Origin: Lachnospiraceae bacterium | GTDB taxonomy: Bacteria; Bacillota; Clostridia; Lachnospirales; Lachnospiraceae | NCBI GenBank assembly: GCA_017614345.1 | Contig: JAGACB010000237.1 | Coordinates: forward strand, 1-34,549 | Length of the DNA stretch: 34,549 nucleotides | Reading direction: 5' to 3' | Part shown: positions 15,528-24,004 of the stretch, piece by piece | How the letters are laid out: every line of letters starts with the position of its first letter | Position numbering within the stretch: position 1 is the first letter of the stretch | Notes under the pieces: generated by a model | Told to the model about the DNA's origin: nothing | Seen by the model: the letters and a program-made list of their open reading frames with translations, nothing else | Databases searched by the model: none | Program-made: the position numbers and the translations under genes

Positions 15528-16633
15528 TCATTTTTCTCCAGAACGATCTTAATATCATCCGGAGATCCGATGTAGGTGGAGTTGGTCCAGATGGTATCCC
15601 GGCTCTCGACGATGCAGTTCTCGATGTGGGAATTATCGCCGATGTAAACATCATTCAGGATAATGGAATTGCGGATCACGCATCCGTTTCCGATATAGGC
15701 CTTCTTGAAGAGAACGGAATTCTCCACAACGCCGTTGATGATGGAACCTGAGGAAACCAGACTGTTTCTCACCTGAGCTCCCGGATTGTACTTTGCGGGA
15801 GGAAGGTCCTCAACCTTGGAGTAGATATCCGGATATTCCTTGAAGAAGAAGTTTCTGACTTCCGGCTTCAGGAAATCCATGTTGGTCCGGAAATAGGACT
15901 CCACGCTGGAGATGTTGCTCCAGTAGGTGGTGATGGGATAGGAATAGATCCTCTTCAGGTGAAGATAACGGATCAGGATATCCTTTACGAAGTCAAACCG
16001 ATCTTCCTGAGCACAACGCTCGATCAGTTCGATCAGCTGACGTCTTCTTACCACATAGATACCGCAGGAAATGGTGTGGGAGGAAGCCACCATGGGCTTC
16101 TCGTCGAAGGAAGTGATCCGGCCGTCTTCATCTGTCTGTACCTGACCGAAACGGCTTACATCCTCGCTCTCATCCATCTGCTTGGTAACGATGGTGATAT
16201 CCGCCTTCTTTTCAATATGATATTCCAGGACCTTGTTGTAGTCCAGCTTGTAAACGCCTTCACCGGCTGCAATGATCACGTAGGGCTCATGGCTGTTCTT
16301 CAGGAAGTTTAAGTTCTGAAACAGCGCATCAGCAGTACCGCGATACCAGTTGCTGTTGTCTGCAGTGATCGTAGGGGTGAATACGAACATGCCTCCCTGC
16401 TTACGTCCGAAGTTCCACCATTTGGAGGAGCTTAAGTGCTCGTTTAAGGAACGGGAGTTGTACTGTGTCAGTACCGCAACCCTCTGGATATGAGAGTTGG
16501 TCATGTTACTTAAGGTAAAATCGATACTGCGATAGCTTCCGGCAATGGGCATTGCGGAAACGGCTCTCTTATAGGAGAGCTCCTTCATTTTCTTGTTATT
16601 ACCGCCTGCCAGGACGATTCCGACTGCTCTCAT
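15509..16633 (-). CDS. glgD: Glucose-1-phosphate adenylyltransferase, GlgD subunit
   Basis: A 374-residue GlgC paralogue that partners GlgC in Firmicute ADP-glucose synthesis for glycogen. It has an N-terminal nucleotidyltransferase-like domain ([23 protein letters not shown]) and a C-terminal left-handed beta-helix ([30 protein letters not shown]). It lacks the catalytic GlgC pattern: [11 protein letters not shown] replaces [10 protein letters not shown], changing the key Asp to Glu and the following His to Gly, and the N-terminal GGQGSRL loop is GGNNKKM. It is therefore a regulatory or helper subunit, as known for this family. Its ATG overlaps the end of glgC by four bases, showing coupling and suggesting balanced amounts. 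Confidence 0.95.
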   Translation of the reverse strand: MRAVGIVLAGGNNKKMKELSYKRAVSAMPIAGSYRSIDFTLSNMTNSHIQRVAVLTQYNSRSLNEHLSSSKWWNFGRKQGGMFVFTPTITADNSNWYRGTADALFQNLNFLKNSHEPYVIIAAGEGVYKLDYNKVLEYHIEKKADITIVTKQMDESEDVSRFGQVQTDEDGRITSFDEKPMVASSHTISCGIYVVRRRQLIELIERCAQEDRFDFVKDILIRYLHLKRIYSYPITTYWSNISSVESYFRTNMDFLKPEVRNFFFKEYPDIYSKVEDLPPAKYNPGAQVRNSLVSSGSIINGVVENSVLFKKAYIGNGCVIRNSIILNDVYIGDNSHIENCIVESRDTIWTNSTYIGSPDDIKIVLEKNDRFMFN

Positions 16634-17904
16634 TTTTCGCCACCTGCCTTTACAATATACTCACCGCTGGCCAGATTTCCACCCGGATAGTCGGCGCTTT
16701 CCGTTTCACCGGAAATGGCAACGTTCTTGCCAATGGTCACATGATCGGGGATCACGGAATTCTCTCCGATTGTAACCAGATCAAAGGCATATACCTTCGG
16801 ATCAAGCTTGCTCTCGGCATATTCACCCACTCCGGTGACTACGCCTTCACCGATCCGGCAGTTCTCGGCTATGATCGTCTTATAGAGCTGTGAGCCCTTT
16901 CCGACCACGGTTCCCTGCATGATGATGGAGTCACGCACCACTGCGCCCTCTTCGATCACAACATTGGCACCGATGACGGAATTGAATACCTCACCGTAGA
17001 TCTCGCAGCCTTCACCTAAGATACTGCGCTCGATCTTGGACTCCGCAGATACGTACTGAGGCGGAAGAGCATCCGACTTGGTATAGATCTTCCAGAATTC
17101 CTCATACAGGTTGAATACGGGGATAATGTCGATGAGCTCCATATTGGCTTCCCAATAAGAACCGAGCGTTCCCACATCCTTCCAGTATCCGTTGTATTCA
17201 TAAGCGAAGATCCGGTTGCCGCGCTCGTGGCAGTACGGGATCACGTGCTTACCGAAGTCACAGGAAGGCTGATCCTTATTGGCCTTCAGCGCATCCCTCA
17301 GAACGGACCAGGTGAAGATATAGATACCCATGGAAGCAAGATTGCTTCTGGGATGTGCAGGCTTCTCCTCGAACTCGGTGATGCGGTTTGTCTCATCCGT
17401 GATCACCACGCCGAAACGGCTTGCTTCCTCAATGGGAACGGGCATAGCCGCAATGGTCAGATCCGCATTGTTGGACTTGTGATATTCCAGCATCACTTCA
17501 TAGTCCATCTTATAGATATGATCTCCGGACAGGATCAGAACATAGTCCGGATTAAAGGAATCAATGTAGTCGATATTCTGGTAAATGGCGTTGGCCGTAC
17601 CGGTATACCACTCACTGTTGGTGCTCTTCTCATAGGGCGGGAGGATGGTTACACCTCCGATATTACGGTCAAGATCCCACGGAATACCGATGCCGATATG
17701 CGTGTTCAATCTAAGCGGCTGGTACTGTGTCAAAACGCCCACGGTATCAATTCCCGCATTAATGCAGTTGCTCAAAGGGAAATCGATGATCCGGTACTTT
17801 CCGCCGAACGCAACCGCCGGCTTTGCGACCTTCGAAGTGAGGACGCCAAGTCTGCTTCCCTGTCCTCCGGCAAGCAGCATTGCTATCATTTCTTTTTTGA
17901 TCAA
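16630..17904 (-). CDS. glgC: Glucose-1-phosphate adenylyltransferase, catalytic subunit GlgC
   Basis: Makes ADP-glucose from ATP and glucose-1-phosphate, the committed step of bacterial glycogen synthesis. At 424 residues it has the family length. Motifs: [55 protein letters not shown], and the C-terminal beta-helix ([21 protein letters not shown]). The best start is TTG at 17904-17902: AGGGGTG lies six bases upstream and the resulting [14 protein letters not shown] is the usual family start. The ATG at 17928 and the one at 17889 have poorer sites. It is the first gene of glgC-glgD, divergent from murC. No branching enzyme, synthase or phosphorylase lies in the window. Confidence 0.96.
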   Translation of the reverse strand: MIKKEMIAMLLAGGQGSRLGVLTSKVAKPAVAFGGKYRIIDFPLSNCINAGIDTVGVLTQYQPLRLNTHIGIGIPWDLDRNIGGVTILPPYEKSTNSEWYTGTANAIYQNIDYIDSFNPDYVLILSGDHIYKMDYEVMLEYHKSNNADLTIAAMPVPIEEASRFGVVITDETNRITEFEEKPAHPRSNLASMGIYIFTWSVLRDALKANKDQPSCDFGKHVIPYCHERGNRIFAYEYNGYWKDVGTLGSYWEANMELIDIIPVFNLYEEFWKIYTKSDALPPQYVSAESKIERSILGEGCEIYGEVFNSVIGANVVIEEGAVVRDSIIMQGTVVGKGSQLYKTIIAENCRIGEGVVTGVGEYAESKLDPKVYAFDLVTIGENSVIPDHVTIGKNVAISGETESADYPGGNLASGEYIVKAGGEK

Positions 17905-17988
17905 TTGTATCACCCCTACTCTGTCCATCTTAGATGTCTGGACGAATACTCTTTCACGGCGTCAATAATTCCGCCGCGACCTGTGAAC

Positions 17989-17997
17989 ATTATAACA
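17989..17997 (-). promoter_or_regulatory. Extended -10 promoter of glgCD
   Basis: On the minus strand TG-T-TATAAT (17989-17997). No good -35 lies at 16-18 bases, so the extended -10 probably carries recognition. This fits a promoter needing an activator or of moderate strength. The leader to the TTG start is about 78 bases. Confidence 0.55.
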
Positions 17998-18099
17998 CCA
18001 AACCCTATAAAATAAAACAACAATCTTTCAAAAATATACAAAAATCAGCATTTTTCTCACAAAAAAATACTCAAATTACACAAACAGGCACATTTTTCG

Positions 18100-18127
18100 T
18101 TGCGTTTCTTTCTTTTAATGATATAAT
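18100..18127 (+). promoter_or_regulatory. Promoter of murC
   Basis: TTGCGT (18100-18105), a 16-base spacer and TATAAT (18122-18127) with TG at -14 (extended -10). The leader is about 88 bases. Confidence 0.65.
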
Positions 18128-18221
18128 TCACTCGGAGCAGGACATTTTCCTGCCTGTTTTTTCTTAAAATCCGGCGGCCTGAGACATATTCCGGCAAGCC
18201 GAAAAATGCAAGGAGATCATC

Positions 18222-19619
18222 ATGTATCAGATCGATCCGAAGCACCCTGCCAGTGTCCACTTCATCGGCATAGGCGGGATCAGTATGAGTGCCATTGCCA
18301 CCCTATTAAAAAGGGACGGCTTTACCGTTTCCGGCTCAGACAGCCGTGAATCCGAATTAACGAAAGAACTGGAGTCTCAGGGGATCCGCATTTATATAGG
18401 TCAGAAGGCGGAGAACTTAGATCACCCCATTGACGTTGTGGTCTATACCGCAGCCATTCACCCGGACAACCCCGAATTTGCAGCCTGCAAGGAGAAGAAC
18501 CTTCCCCTCCTGACCCGGGGCGAGATCTTAGGCCAGATCATGGCCGGCTACAAGCATGCGGTGGGCATTGCCGGAACCCACGGAAAGACCACCACCACTT
18601 CCATGGTGAGCCAGGTCCTGCTGGATGCGGACACGGATCCCACACTGTTTATCGGCGGCTTTTTCGGCCCCATCAAGAGCAACATCCGTATCGGCGGTTC
18701 CGAATATCTGGCTGCGGAAGCCTGCGAATACACCAACAGCTTCCTTTCCATGCAGCCCACGGATGAGATCATATTAAATATTGAAGAAGACCATCTCGAT
18801 TTCTTCAAAGACCTGGAGGATATCCGTCATTCCTTCCGCCGTTTCGCGGATCTGATCCCCGAAAGAGGCGCTCTGGTCATCAATGCGGCCATCCCCCGTC
18901 TCGAGGAGCTCACCAAAGGCCTTTCCTGTAAGATCATCACCTACTCCTCTCCCGAAAAGGGCGGAGAATGGTATCCCGAAAACATCACCTTTGACGAGCG
19001 TGGCTATGCCGCATTTGACGTGATGCATCACACAGACAGTGAAGAGGTCTGCCTCGGACACATTTCCCTGGAAGTTCCCGGGATCCACAACGTGGGAAAT
19101 GCTCTTGCAGCCTTTGCGCTCTGCGATTCCTACGGCATTCCTGCAGAGACCGTCTGCAAGGCCCTCTCTCATTTTTCCGGAGCAAAGCGCCGCTTTGAAC
19201 TGAAGGGGACCAAAAACGGTGTCACCGTCATTGATGACTACGCTCATCACCCCACGGAGATCGCCACCACCCTTGCCTCTGCGGCAAGATATCCCCACAA
19301 GCGTGTGGTCTGCGTATTCCAGCCCCACACCTATACCCGTACCAAGGAGCTCTTCGACGACTTTGCCGAGGTCCTCTCCCATGCGGATCAGCTGGTGCTG
19401 GCTCCCATTTATGCAGCCCGTGAAACCGACACCTTAGGGGTCAGCAGTGACCTTCTGGCGGAGGCAGTCAAGGCAAAAGGATCCGAACATGTGATCTCTC
19501 TTCCGTCCTTTGATGAGATTTTAAAATTTTTATCAAAAAATTGTATCAACGGTGATCTGTTGATAACGGTAGGGGCGGGAGACGTTGATAAAATTGGTGA
19601 TCGGTTCCTCGAAGAATAG
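18222..19619 (+). CDS. murC: UDP-N-acetylmuramate--L-alanine ligase
   Basis: Cytoplasmic ATP-dependent ligase adding L-alanine to UDP-MurNAc in peptidoglycan precursor synthesis. The 465 residues match the family. The N-terminal Rossmann domain starts HFIGIGGISMSAIA, the ATP loop is GIAGTHGKTTTTSM (about 115-128), the substrate region AEACEYTNSFLSM follows, and the C-terminal ligase domain has DDYAHHPTEI and FQPHTYTRT. ATG 18222 sits behind AAGGAGATCATC. It is a monocistronic unit followed by a hairpin built partly from DnaA boxes. Confidence 0.97.
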   Translation: MYQIDPKHPASVHFIGIGGISMSAIATLLKRDGFTVSGSDSRESELTKELESQGIRIYIGQKAENLDHPIDVVVYTAAIHPDNPEFAACKEKNLPLLTRGEILGQIMAGYKHAVGIAGTHGKTTTTSMVSQVLLDADTDPTLFIGGFFGPIKSNIRIGGSEYLAAEACEYTNSFLSMQPTDEIILNIEEDHLDFFKDLEDIRHSFRRFADLIPERGALVINAAIPRLEELTKGLSCKIITYSSPEKGGEWYPENITFDERGYAAFDVMHHTDSEEVCLGHISLEVPGIHNVGNALAAFALCDSYGIPAETVCKALSHFSGAKRRFELKGTKNGVTVIDDYAHHPTEIATTLASAARYPHKRVVCVFQPHTYTRTKELFDDFAEVLSHADQLVLAPIYAARETDTLGVSSDLLAEAVKAKGSEHVISLPSFDEILKFLSKNCINGDLLITVGAGDVDKIGDRFLEE

Positions 19620-19684
19620 TTATCCACGATATCCACATTATCCACATTTTTTTCGGAGAAATCCCTCCGAAAAGATGTGGATAA
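19620..19684 (+). promoter_or_regulatory. DnaA-box cluster (three abutting boxes plus one inverted)
   Basis: Three 9-mers follow each other with no gap: TTATCCACG (19620-19628), ATATCCACA (19629-19637) and the perfect consensus TTATCCACA (19638-19646). A fourth, perfect but inverted (TGTGGATAA), lies at 19676-19684. The first starts at the last base of murC's TAG context, directly after the gene. TTATCCACA is the established high-affinity DnaA box. Confidence 0.8.
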
Positions 19685-19689
19685 CTTTT
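19638..19689 (+). terminator. Hairpin after murC whose arms include two DnaA boxes
   Basis: TTATCCACAT (19638-19647) pairs with ATGTGGATAA (19675-19684), and the interior continues with TTTTTCGGAG / CTCCGAAAAG and a short loop. The 3' side runs into CTTTTT (19685-19690), so the RNA would be a plausible intrinsic terminator for murC. The same DNA is a DnaA-binding site. Confidence 0.55.
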
Positions 19690-19816
19690 TCCCGTGAAAA
19701 AGAAAAGGGACCTCGAAAAAGGTCTTTGCTATACCTTGCCTTACCCTGTTTTCTGGATGATTATTTTAGCAAAATATCGTAAGCCTCACATTTGTTATGT
19801 ATACACTGAAAAACGT

Positions 19817-19825
19817 TTATCCACA
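19817..19825 (+). promoter_or_regulatory. Single perfect DnaA box upstream of the dnaD-like promoter
   Basis: TTATCCACA, exact consensus, ending 22 bases before the -35 element at 19848. This spacing suits a transcription factor acting on that promoter. Confidence 0.75.
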
Positions 19826-19847
19826 ATGACTTTCGCCCCTCCGGCGT

Positions 19848-19875
19848 TTGACAAAATTCGGAATTATGGTATACT
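19848..19875 (+). promoter_or_regulatory. Strong sigma-A promoter of the dnaD-like / dnaC-like operon
   Basis: A perfect TTGACA (19848-19853), a 16-base spacer and TATACT (19870-19875) with TG at the extended -10 position. Confidence 0.8.
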
Positions 19876-20016
19876 GATTTTCGCGTATTAAGAATGGTTT
19901 GCTGTTTGGCAAACATTACCTGTCAGTTTGTTGCCAGAAGGGCAGCGAGCAATCGTCGTAAACATGAAATCTTTACGGCGGTTTGACAAACAGTAACTTG
20001 TAGGATGGTGGAAACA

Positions 20017-21504
20017 ATGCCGGAATTTCGGATCTCAAACAGACTCAGCCAGCAGTATGTAACGCTGCCGGCTTCTTTTATCACGGAATATATGCCCTCT
20101 ATGAAGGGTGATTACCTGAAGCTTTACCTTTATCTCGTATACCTGACCCAGAATCGTGAAGTATTCTCGCTCCCTGCACTGGCAGACCTGTTCGAATGCA
20201 GTGAGCGTGATCTTTTGCGCGGTCTTTCCTATCTTCAGCGCTCTTCCCTCATCGAGATGGAGACAGATGAAAAGGGGGAACCCTGCTCTCTGACTCTGCT
20301 GCCCGCATGGGAGAAGGACTCTGCGCCTGCTGCAGATCAGGATGAGTCCGCACAGGTAAGCACCTCCCGTTCTGCATCCCGTACAGCCCGCTCTGAGAAT
20401 AAGTCCGGGCAGACCGGATCCAAACAGATCGGATCCGAGACAGAAGAACTGTCTGCAGAATCTGCTTCAGGAGCAGCTTCCGCCGGTGCTAAGGCTTCCG
20501 GTTCCCGCTTCAGTCAGAAGCTTCCGGAGATCTCTTCCGGCTCCGCCGCAGAACCCTCTTCGGCTGATCCCGTCAAGGCTTCTCTTGAGGAGAGCCACAC
20601 TCCCGTTCTTCCTTATGAATCCCATGTGACTCAGGGCCTGAACGGCTGGGGAACGGTGGCTTCCGTATCCAGAGGTGAGCAGACTTCTCCCGAGGCCATC
20701 CGCAGCATGATCACCGGTCATTCCGGAAGCACTTCACCGCTTAAGGTTACCCCCGCTCCCGTTCCGGAGCCCGAAGAACTGCCGCATCTGCTGCAGGATC
20801 CCAGGGACCCCAAGGAAGCAGATCTGGTGGTAAATGTGATCGAAGAATACATCGGTCGCCCCATGACCCGCAGAGAAGAAGAAAAAACCAGAGATTATTA
20901 TATGATGTTAGGCCAGAATTTCGATCTGACCATTTGCCTCTTCGAGTACTACATTGACCTGAAGGGAAGAGAAAACATCAGCTTCAATTACCTGGACAAG
21001 ATCGCCAAGGAATGGAAGACCAAGGGCTACAAGAGCGATCAGGAACCCCGGGAGCTCCTCGCCAAAAGGAAGAAGGATTCCGCACGCCGGGAATATGAAC
21101 TGACCATCCAGAGACACCTGGGCATCAGAGAGATCCTTCCCGTTCACGTGCCTTACGTGGATCGTTGGAGAGATGAATACAAGATCCCTCAGGAGGTGCT
21201 GGTCATTGCCCTTGACGAGGCAGCCAAGAACGGCCACAGCAGCCTGGATTATGCAGATGCGATCCTGAAGCAGTGGAGCGAGAAAAAGATCCGGACGGAA
21301 GCCGAAGCCCTGCAGGCCTTGGAGGACTTCCGGAACAAGGGCAAGGCTCAGAGACAGGCCCATAAGGAGCAGCAGGATGCCCCCCGTCCCAGAAAGACCA
21401 CCATGCACAACTTCACCGAACGGAAGGAATCTCCGGAGTCCTATAATGATCTGCTCCGGATCCGTTTTTCCGAAGATCCCGAAGGATCCGAAAGTGAAGA
21501 ATGA
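20017..21504 (+). CDS. DnaD/DnaB-like replication protein with two DnaB_2 domains
   Basis: A 495-residue primosome-type protein that helps load the replicative helicase. An N-terminal winged-helix region (about 1-95, FRISNRLSQQYVTLPASF to a helix-turn-helix FSLPALADLFECSERDLLRGLSYL) is joined by a long Ser/Ala/Gly/Glu-rich, probably disordered linker (about 100-255) to two copies of the DnaD C-terminal fold (DnaB_2): about 265-340, ending YLDKIAKEWKTKGY, and about 357-430, ending YADAILKQWSEKKI. These endings match the YxxxI--W signature. The ATG at 20017 (GGTGG at -10) is preferred over ATG 20005, whose ribosome site would be too close. It is co-transcribed with the dnaC-like gene 24 bases downstream. 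Confidence 0.9.
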   Translation: MPEFRISNRLSQQYVTLPASFITEYMPSMKGDYLKLYLYLVYLTQNREVFSLPALADLFECSERDLLRGLSYLQRSSLIEMETDEKGEPCSLTLLPAWEKDSAPAADQDESAQVSTSRSASRTARSENKSGQTGSKQIGSETEELSAESASGAASAGAKASGSRFSQKLPEISSGSAAEPSSADPVKASLEESHTPVLPYESHVTQGLNGWGTVASVSRGEQTSPEAIRSMITGHSGSTSPLKVTPAPVPEPEELPHLLQDPRDPKEADLVVNVIEEYIGRPMTRREEEKTRDYYMMLGQNFDLTICLFEYYIDLKGRENISFNYLDKIAKEWKTKGYKSDQEPRELLAKRKKDSARREYELTIQRHLGIREILPVHVPYVDRWRDEYKIPQEVLVIALDEAAKNGHSSLDYADAILKQWSEKKIRTEAEALQALEDFRNKGKAQRQAHKEQQDAPRPRKTTMHNFTERKESPESYNDLLRIRFSEDPEGSESEE

Positions 21505-21528
21505 TCATTTCCCGAAAGGAACCGAAAT

Positions 21529-22560
21529 ATGAGCCTCAGTAACTCACAATACGACCGGATCATGAATCTCTATGATCAGATCCGTTACCGTCAGCTCAGA
21601 GAGCAGAATGCCCGGATCGAAGAGGTCCATGACAAGATCCCGGAGCTGGCCGAACTGGAAAGTAAACAGGCAGCTCTCCGGGCTGAGATGATCAAAAAGA
21701 TCTTTGACAGCTCCGAAGAGGAAATGGACCGTTACCAGAAGGCTACGGAAGAGTTTCTTCAGCAAAAAAAGGAACTGCTCCTCTCCCACGGATATCCGGC
21801 TGACTATGAGGATCTCCGCTATGACTGCCCGGACTGCAAGGACACCGGCCGCCTTCTTGACGGAAGCCGCTGCCGTTGTTTTCAGAAGCGGGCCATTGAG
21901 ATGGTCTATGAGAGTTCCAACTTAAGCCGCATCGTCGAGCGGGAGAATTTCCGGACATTTTCTTTAGACTATTACTCCAAGGAAGACATCGACCCCGTCA
22001 ACAACATCAGCATCTATGAACTGATGAAATACAATCTGGAAACCTGCAAACGGTTTGCCAAGGATTTTCCGAAGGATCCTTCCCTCTCTCTTCTGATCAC
22101 CGGTCCCACCGGAACGGGAAAGACCTTCCTGGCACACTGTGTTGCAGATCAGCTCCTCTCCTCCGGCTTTTCCGTGATCCGCTTAAGCGCCACGCAGCTC
22201 ATCGAGGTCTTTGAGGAGCAGCAGAGAAACCGCTATCGTTACAACCACGAGGATAATTTTGCGGATCAGGAGGAATTCAGTGCGGACGAGCTTCGCCACT
22301 ATCTCTTCGAATGCGATCTGCTGATCATTGACGATCTTGGAACGGAGATGCCGAATTCCTTCACCATCAACAAGATCTTCACCGTCATTGACGATCGCCA
22401 GACCAGGCAGAAGGGAACCCTGATCACCACCAATCTCAGCATGCAGGCCATCCGTGACAGCTATACGGAACGGATCAGTTCCAGACTCTTCTCCGGCTAC
22501 AAGATCCTGCAGACGGCAGGTGCGGATGTGCGGATGCTCTCAAGAAAGCAGAACCGGTAG
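21529..22560 (+). CDS. DnaC/DnaI-like helicase-loader ATPase
   Basis: A 343-residue AAA+ ATPase that would load the replicative helicase. A coiled N-terminal part (1-95) precedes a four-cysteine zinc-binding knuckle, YDCPDCKDTG-(5)-CRCF (about 98-118), as in clostridial loader proteins and DnaI. Then comes the ATPase: Walker A GPTGTGKTFLAH near 192, Walker B LLIIDDLGTE near 264, sensor motif LITTNLS, and an arginine-finger region ERISSRLFSGY. ATG 21529 has AAAGGAACC in front. IstB transposition proteins share this ATPase, but there is no transposase nearby and the dnaD-like partner settles the role. Confidence 0.92.
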   Translation: MSLSNSQYDRIMNLYDQIRYRQLREQNARIEEVHDKIPELAELESKQAALRAEMIKKIFDSSEEEMDRYQKATEEFLQQKKELLLSHGYPADYEDLRYDCPDCKDTGRLLDGSRCRCFQKRAIEMVYESSNLSRIVERENFRTFSLDYYSKEDIDPVNNISIYELMKYNLETCKRFAKDFPKDPSLSLLITGPTGTGKTFLAHCVADQLLSSGFSVIRLSATQLIEVFEEQQRNRYRYNHEDNFADQEEFSADELRHYLFECDLLIIDDLGTEMPNSFTINKIFTVIDDRQTRQKGTLITTNLSMQAIRDSYTERISSRLFSGYKILQTAGADVRMLSRKQNR

Positions 22561-22632
22561 TTCCTCACCGGTTGTTGGCAAAAACCACGGAAAACCGAAA
22601 CTTCCGAGCCGGAAAAACGGCAGTTTGGACAC

Positions 22633-22662
22633 TTGACAGAAACTGGTTTCGTAGGTTAACAT
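22633..22662 (+). promoter_or_regulatory. Promoter of the PRPP synthetase gene
   Basis: A perfect TTGACA (22633-22638), an 18-base spacer and TAACAT (22657-22662). The leader is about 75 bases, and no purine-type riboswitch is evident in it. Confidence 0.6.
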
Positions 22663-22743
22663 AAAGAACGCTGAAGGCTACCATGCCTTTTCATTGCAAC
22701 TCTGAATCTGGTCAAACGAACTGAAATGAAAGGACTTCCGAAG

Positions 22744-23922
22744 ATGGATGACAGCGCTTTACTGAAAACGATCCCCGTCGGACCTCTTGGTCTGATCACC
22801 ACTGACAGTTGTTCGTTCCTGGGCGAAAAGGTAGATGCCTATATCGCCATGTGGAGAAACGAACGTAAGAAAAAAACTGCCGATCAGCTTTCTTTTCTCA
22901 ATTACAGCAGACCCTCCTACATTGTAGATGCTTCCCTGCCCCGTTTCGGCAGCGGTGAGTCCAAATGTGTGCTGGAGCAGTCCGTCCGCGGACAGGACGT
23001 CTTCATCATGGTAGATGTCTGCAACTATTCCGTAACCTATCCCCTCTGGGGCAACATCAATCACAAATCTCCCGACGATCACTATTCCGATCTGAAGCGG
23101 ATCATCATGGCGGTAGGAGGCAAGGCAAGACGTATCAACGTGATCATGCCCTTCCTTTATGAAAGCCGTCAGGACAAGCGTACCAAGAGAGAATCTCTTG
23201 ACTGCGCCATGGCTCTTCAGGAGCTTGTAGACATGGGTGTGGAAAATATCATCACCTTTGATGCTCATGACAGCCGTGTCCAGAATGCGATCCCGTTAAA
23301 AGGCTTCGAGAGCGTTCCCTGTACCTACCAGTTCATCAAGGCACTCTTCAACTCCACCCCGGACCTTCATCCGGATCCGGAGCACATGATGATCATCAGC
23401 CCTGATGAAGGCGGTATGAACCGTGCCATCAACTACTCCAACCACCTGAATCTTGACGCAGGTATGTTCTACAAGCGCAGAGATTACTCCAAGGTTGTGG
23501 ACGGACGCAATCCCATCATTGCCCATGAGTTCTTAGGCTCTGACGTAGAGGGCAAGGACGTTCTGATCATCGATGACATGATCTCCTCCGGAGACAGCAT
23601 GATGGATGTTTCCAGAGAACTGAAGCGCCGCAAAGCCGGCCGGATCTTCGTGGCAGCCACCTTCGGTCTGTTCACCAACGGTCTCACCCGCTTTGACGAG
23701 GCATATCAGAACGGTCTCATCGACAAGGTGCTCACCACCAATCTGATCTATCAGACACCTGAGCTCCTCTCCCGTCCTTACTATGTGAATGTAGATGTTT
23801 CCAAGTACATCGCCCTGCTGATCGATCACCTGAACCACAACGTCAGCGTTCAGGATCTTCTGAATCCTTCCGAGCGGATCCACCGCTTCCTTCAGAACCG
23901 CAAGATCGAGAATGCTCAGTAA
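22744..23922 (+). CDS. prs: Ribose-phosphate pyrophosphokinase, long clostridial form
   Basis: Makes PRPP from ribose-5-phosphate and ATP for nucleotide, His and Trp synthesis. At 392 residues it is longer than the classical form of about 315; the extra length is mainly an N-terminal extension before the DVFIMVDVCNYS strand. Two type-I phosphoribosyltransferase-like halves are visible. Motifs include FLYESRQDKRTKRES (ATP-site region), DAHDSR, the FYKRRDYSKV flexible loop with its Lys-Arg pair (about 243), and the PRPP motif VLIIDDMISSGDSM (about 274-287). ATG 22744 is used because AAAGGA lies nine bases upstream; the ATG at 22726 has none. It is a separate unit after the helicase-loader genes and ends in a strong terminator. 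Confidence 0.93.
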   Translation: MDDSALLKTIPVGPLGLITTDSCSFLGEKVDAYIAMWRNERKKKTADQLSFLNYSRPSYIVDASLPRFGSGESKCVLEQSVRGQDVFIMVDVCNYSVTYPLWGNINHKSPDDHYSDLKRIIMAVGGKARRINVIMPFLYESRQDKRTKRESLDCAMALQELVDMGVENIITFDAHDSRVQNAIPLKGFESVPCTYQFIKALFNSTPDLHPDPEHMMIISPDEGGMNRAINYSNHLNLDAGMFYKRRDYSKVVDGRNPIIAHEFLGSDVEGKDVLIIDDMISSGDSMMDVSRELKRRKAGRIFVAATFGLFTNGLTRFDEAYQNGLIDKVLTTNLIYQTPELLSRPYYVNVDVSKYIALLIDHLNHNVSVQDLLNPSERIHRFLQNRKIENAQ

Positions 23923-23944
23923 AACAGATTCATAAAACAAAAAT

Positions 23945-23978
23945 CGGGACAGTCCGCTTCAAATGCGTGACTGTCCCG
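23945..23978. terminator. Bidirectional terminator between convergent genes
   Basis: A 9-bp stem CGGGACAGT (23945-23953) / ACTGTCCCG (23970-23978). On the minus strand an ATTTTTGTTTTAT tail makes it a good terminator for the leftward gene; on the plus strand TTACTGTTTCTT follows. Confidence 0.8.
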
Positions 23979-24004
23979 TTACTGTTTCTTATGATCGGTT
24001 GAAA

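Larger units (their letters stand above)
17905..18221. other. Divergent intergenic region between glgC and murC
   Basis: About 317 AT-rich bases holding both promoters (17989-17997 leftward, 18100-18127 rightward). The middle (about 18000-18090) is a run of A/T tracts. There is no gene or obvious hairpin; a 67-codon leftward frame over murC's start has no support. Confidence 0.6.
19691..20016 (+). other. Upstream region of the dnaD-like operon
   Basis: Contains an isolated DnaA box, the promoter and a leader of about 135 bases. The leader has a GTTTGC/GCAAAC hairpin near 19900 and a short GTTTG-A-CAAAC palindrome just before the ribosome site. A hairpin that ends near the start could affect translation. 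No other gene is seen. Confidence 0.5.

Noticed and set aside
19620..20016. Chromosomal origin of replication
   Set aside because: DnaA boxes are present, but dnaA, dnaN, rpmH and a clear unwinding element are absent, and gene direction reverts at 24,005. A regulatory or titration site fits better.
21529..22560. IstB transposition helper
   Set aside because: It shares the ATPase fold, but the zinc knuckle, the dnaD-like partner and the absence of any transposase or inverted repeats indicate a helicase loader.
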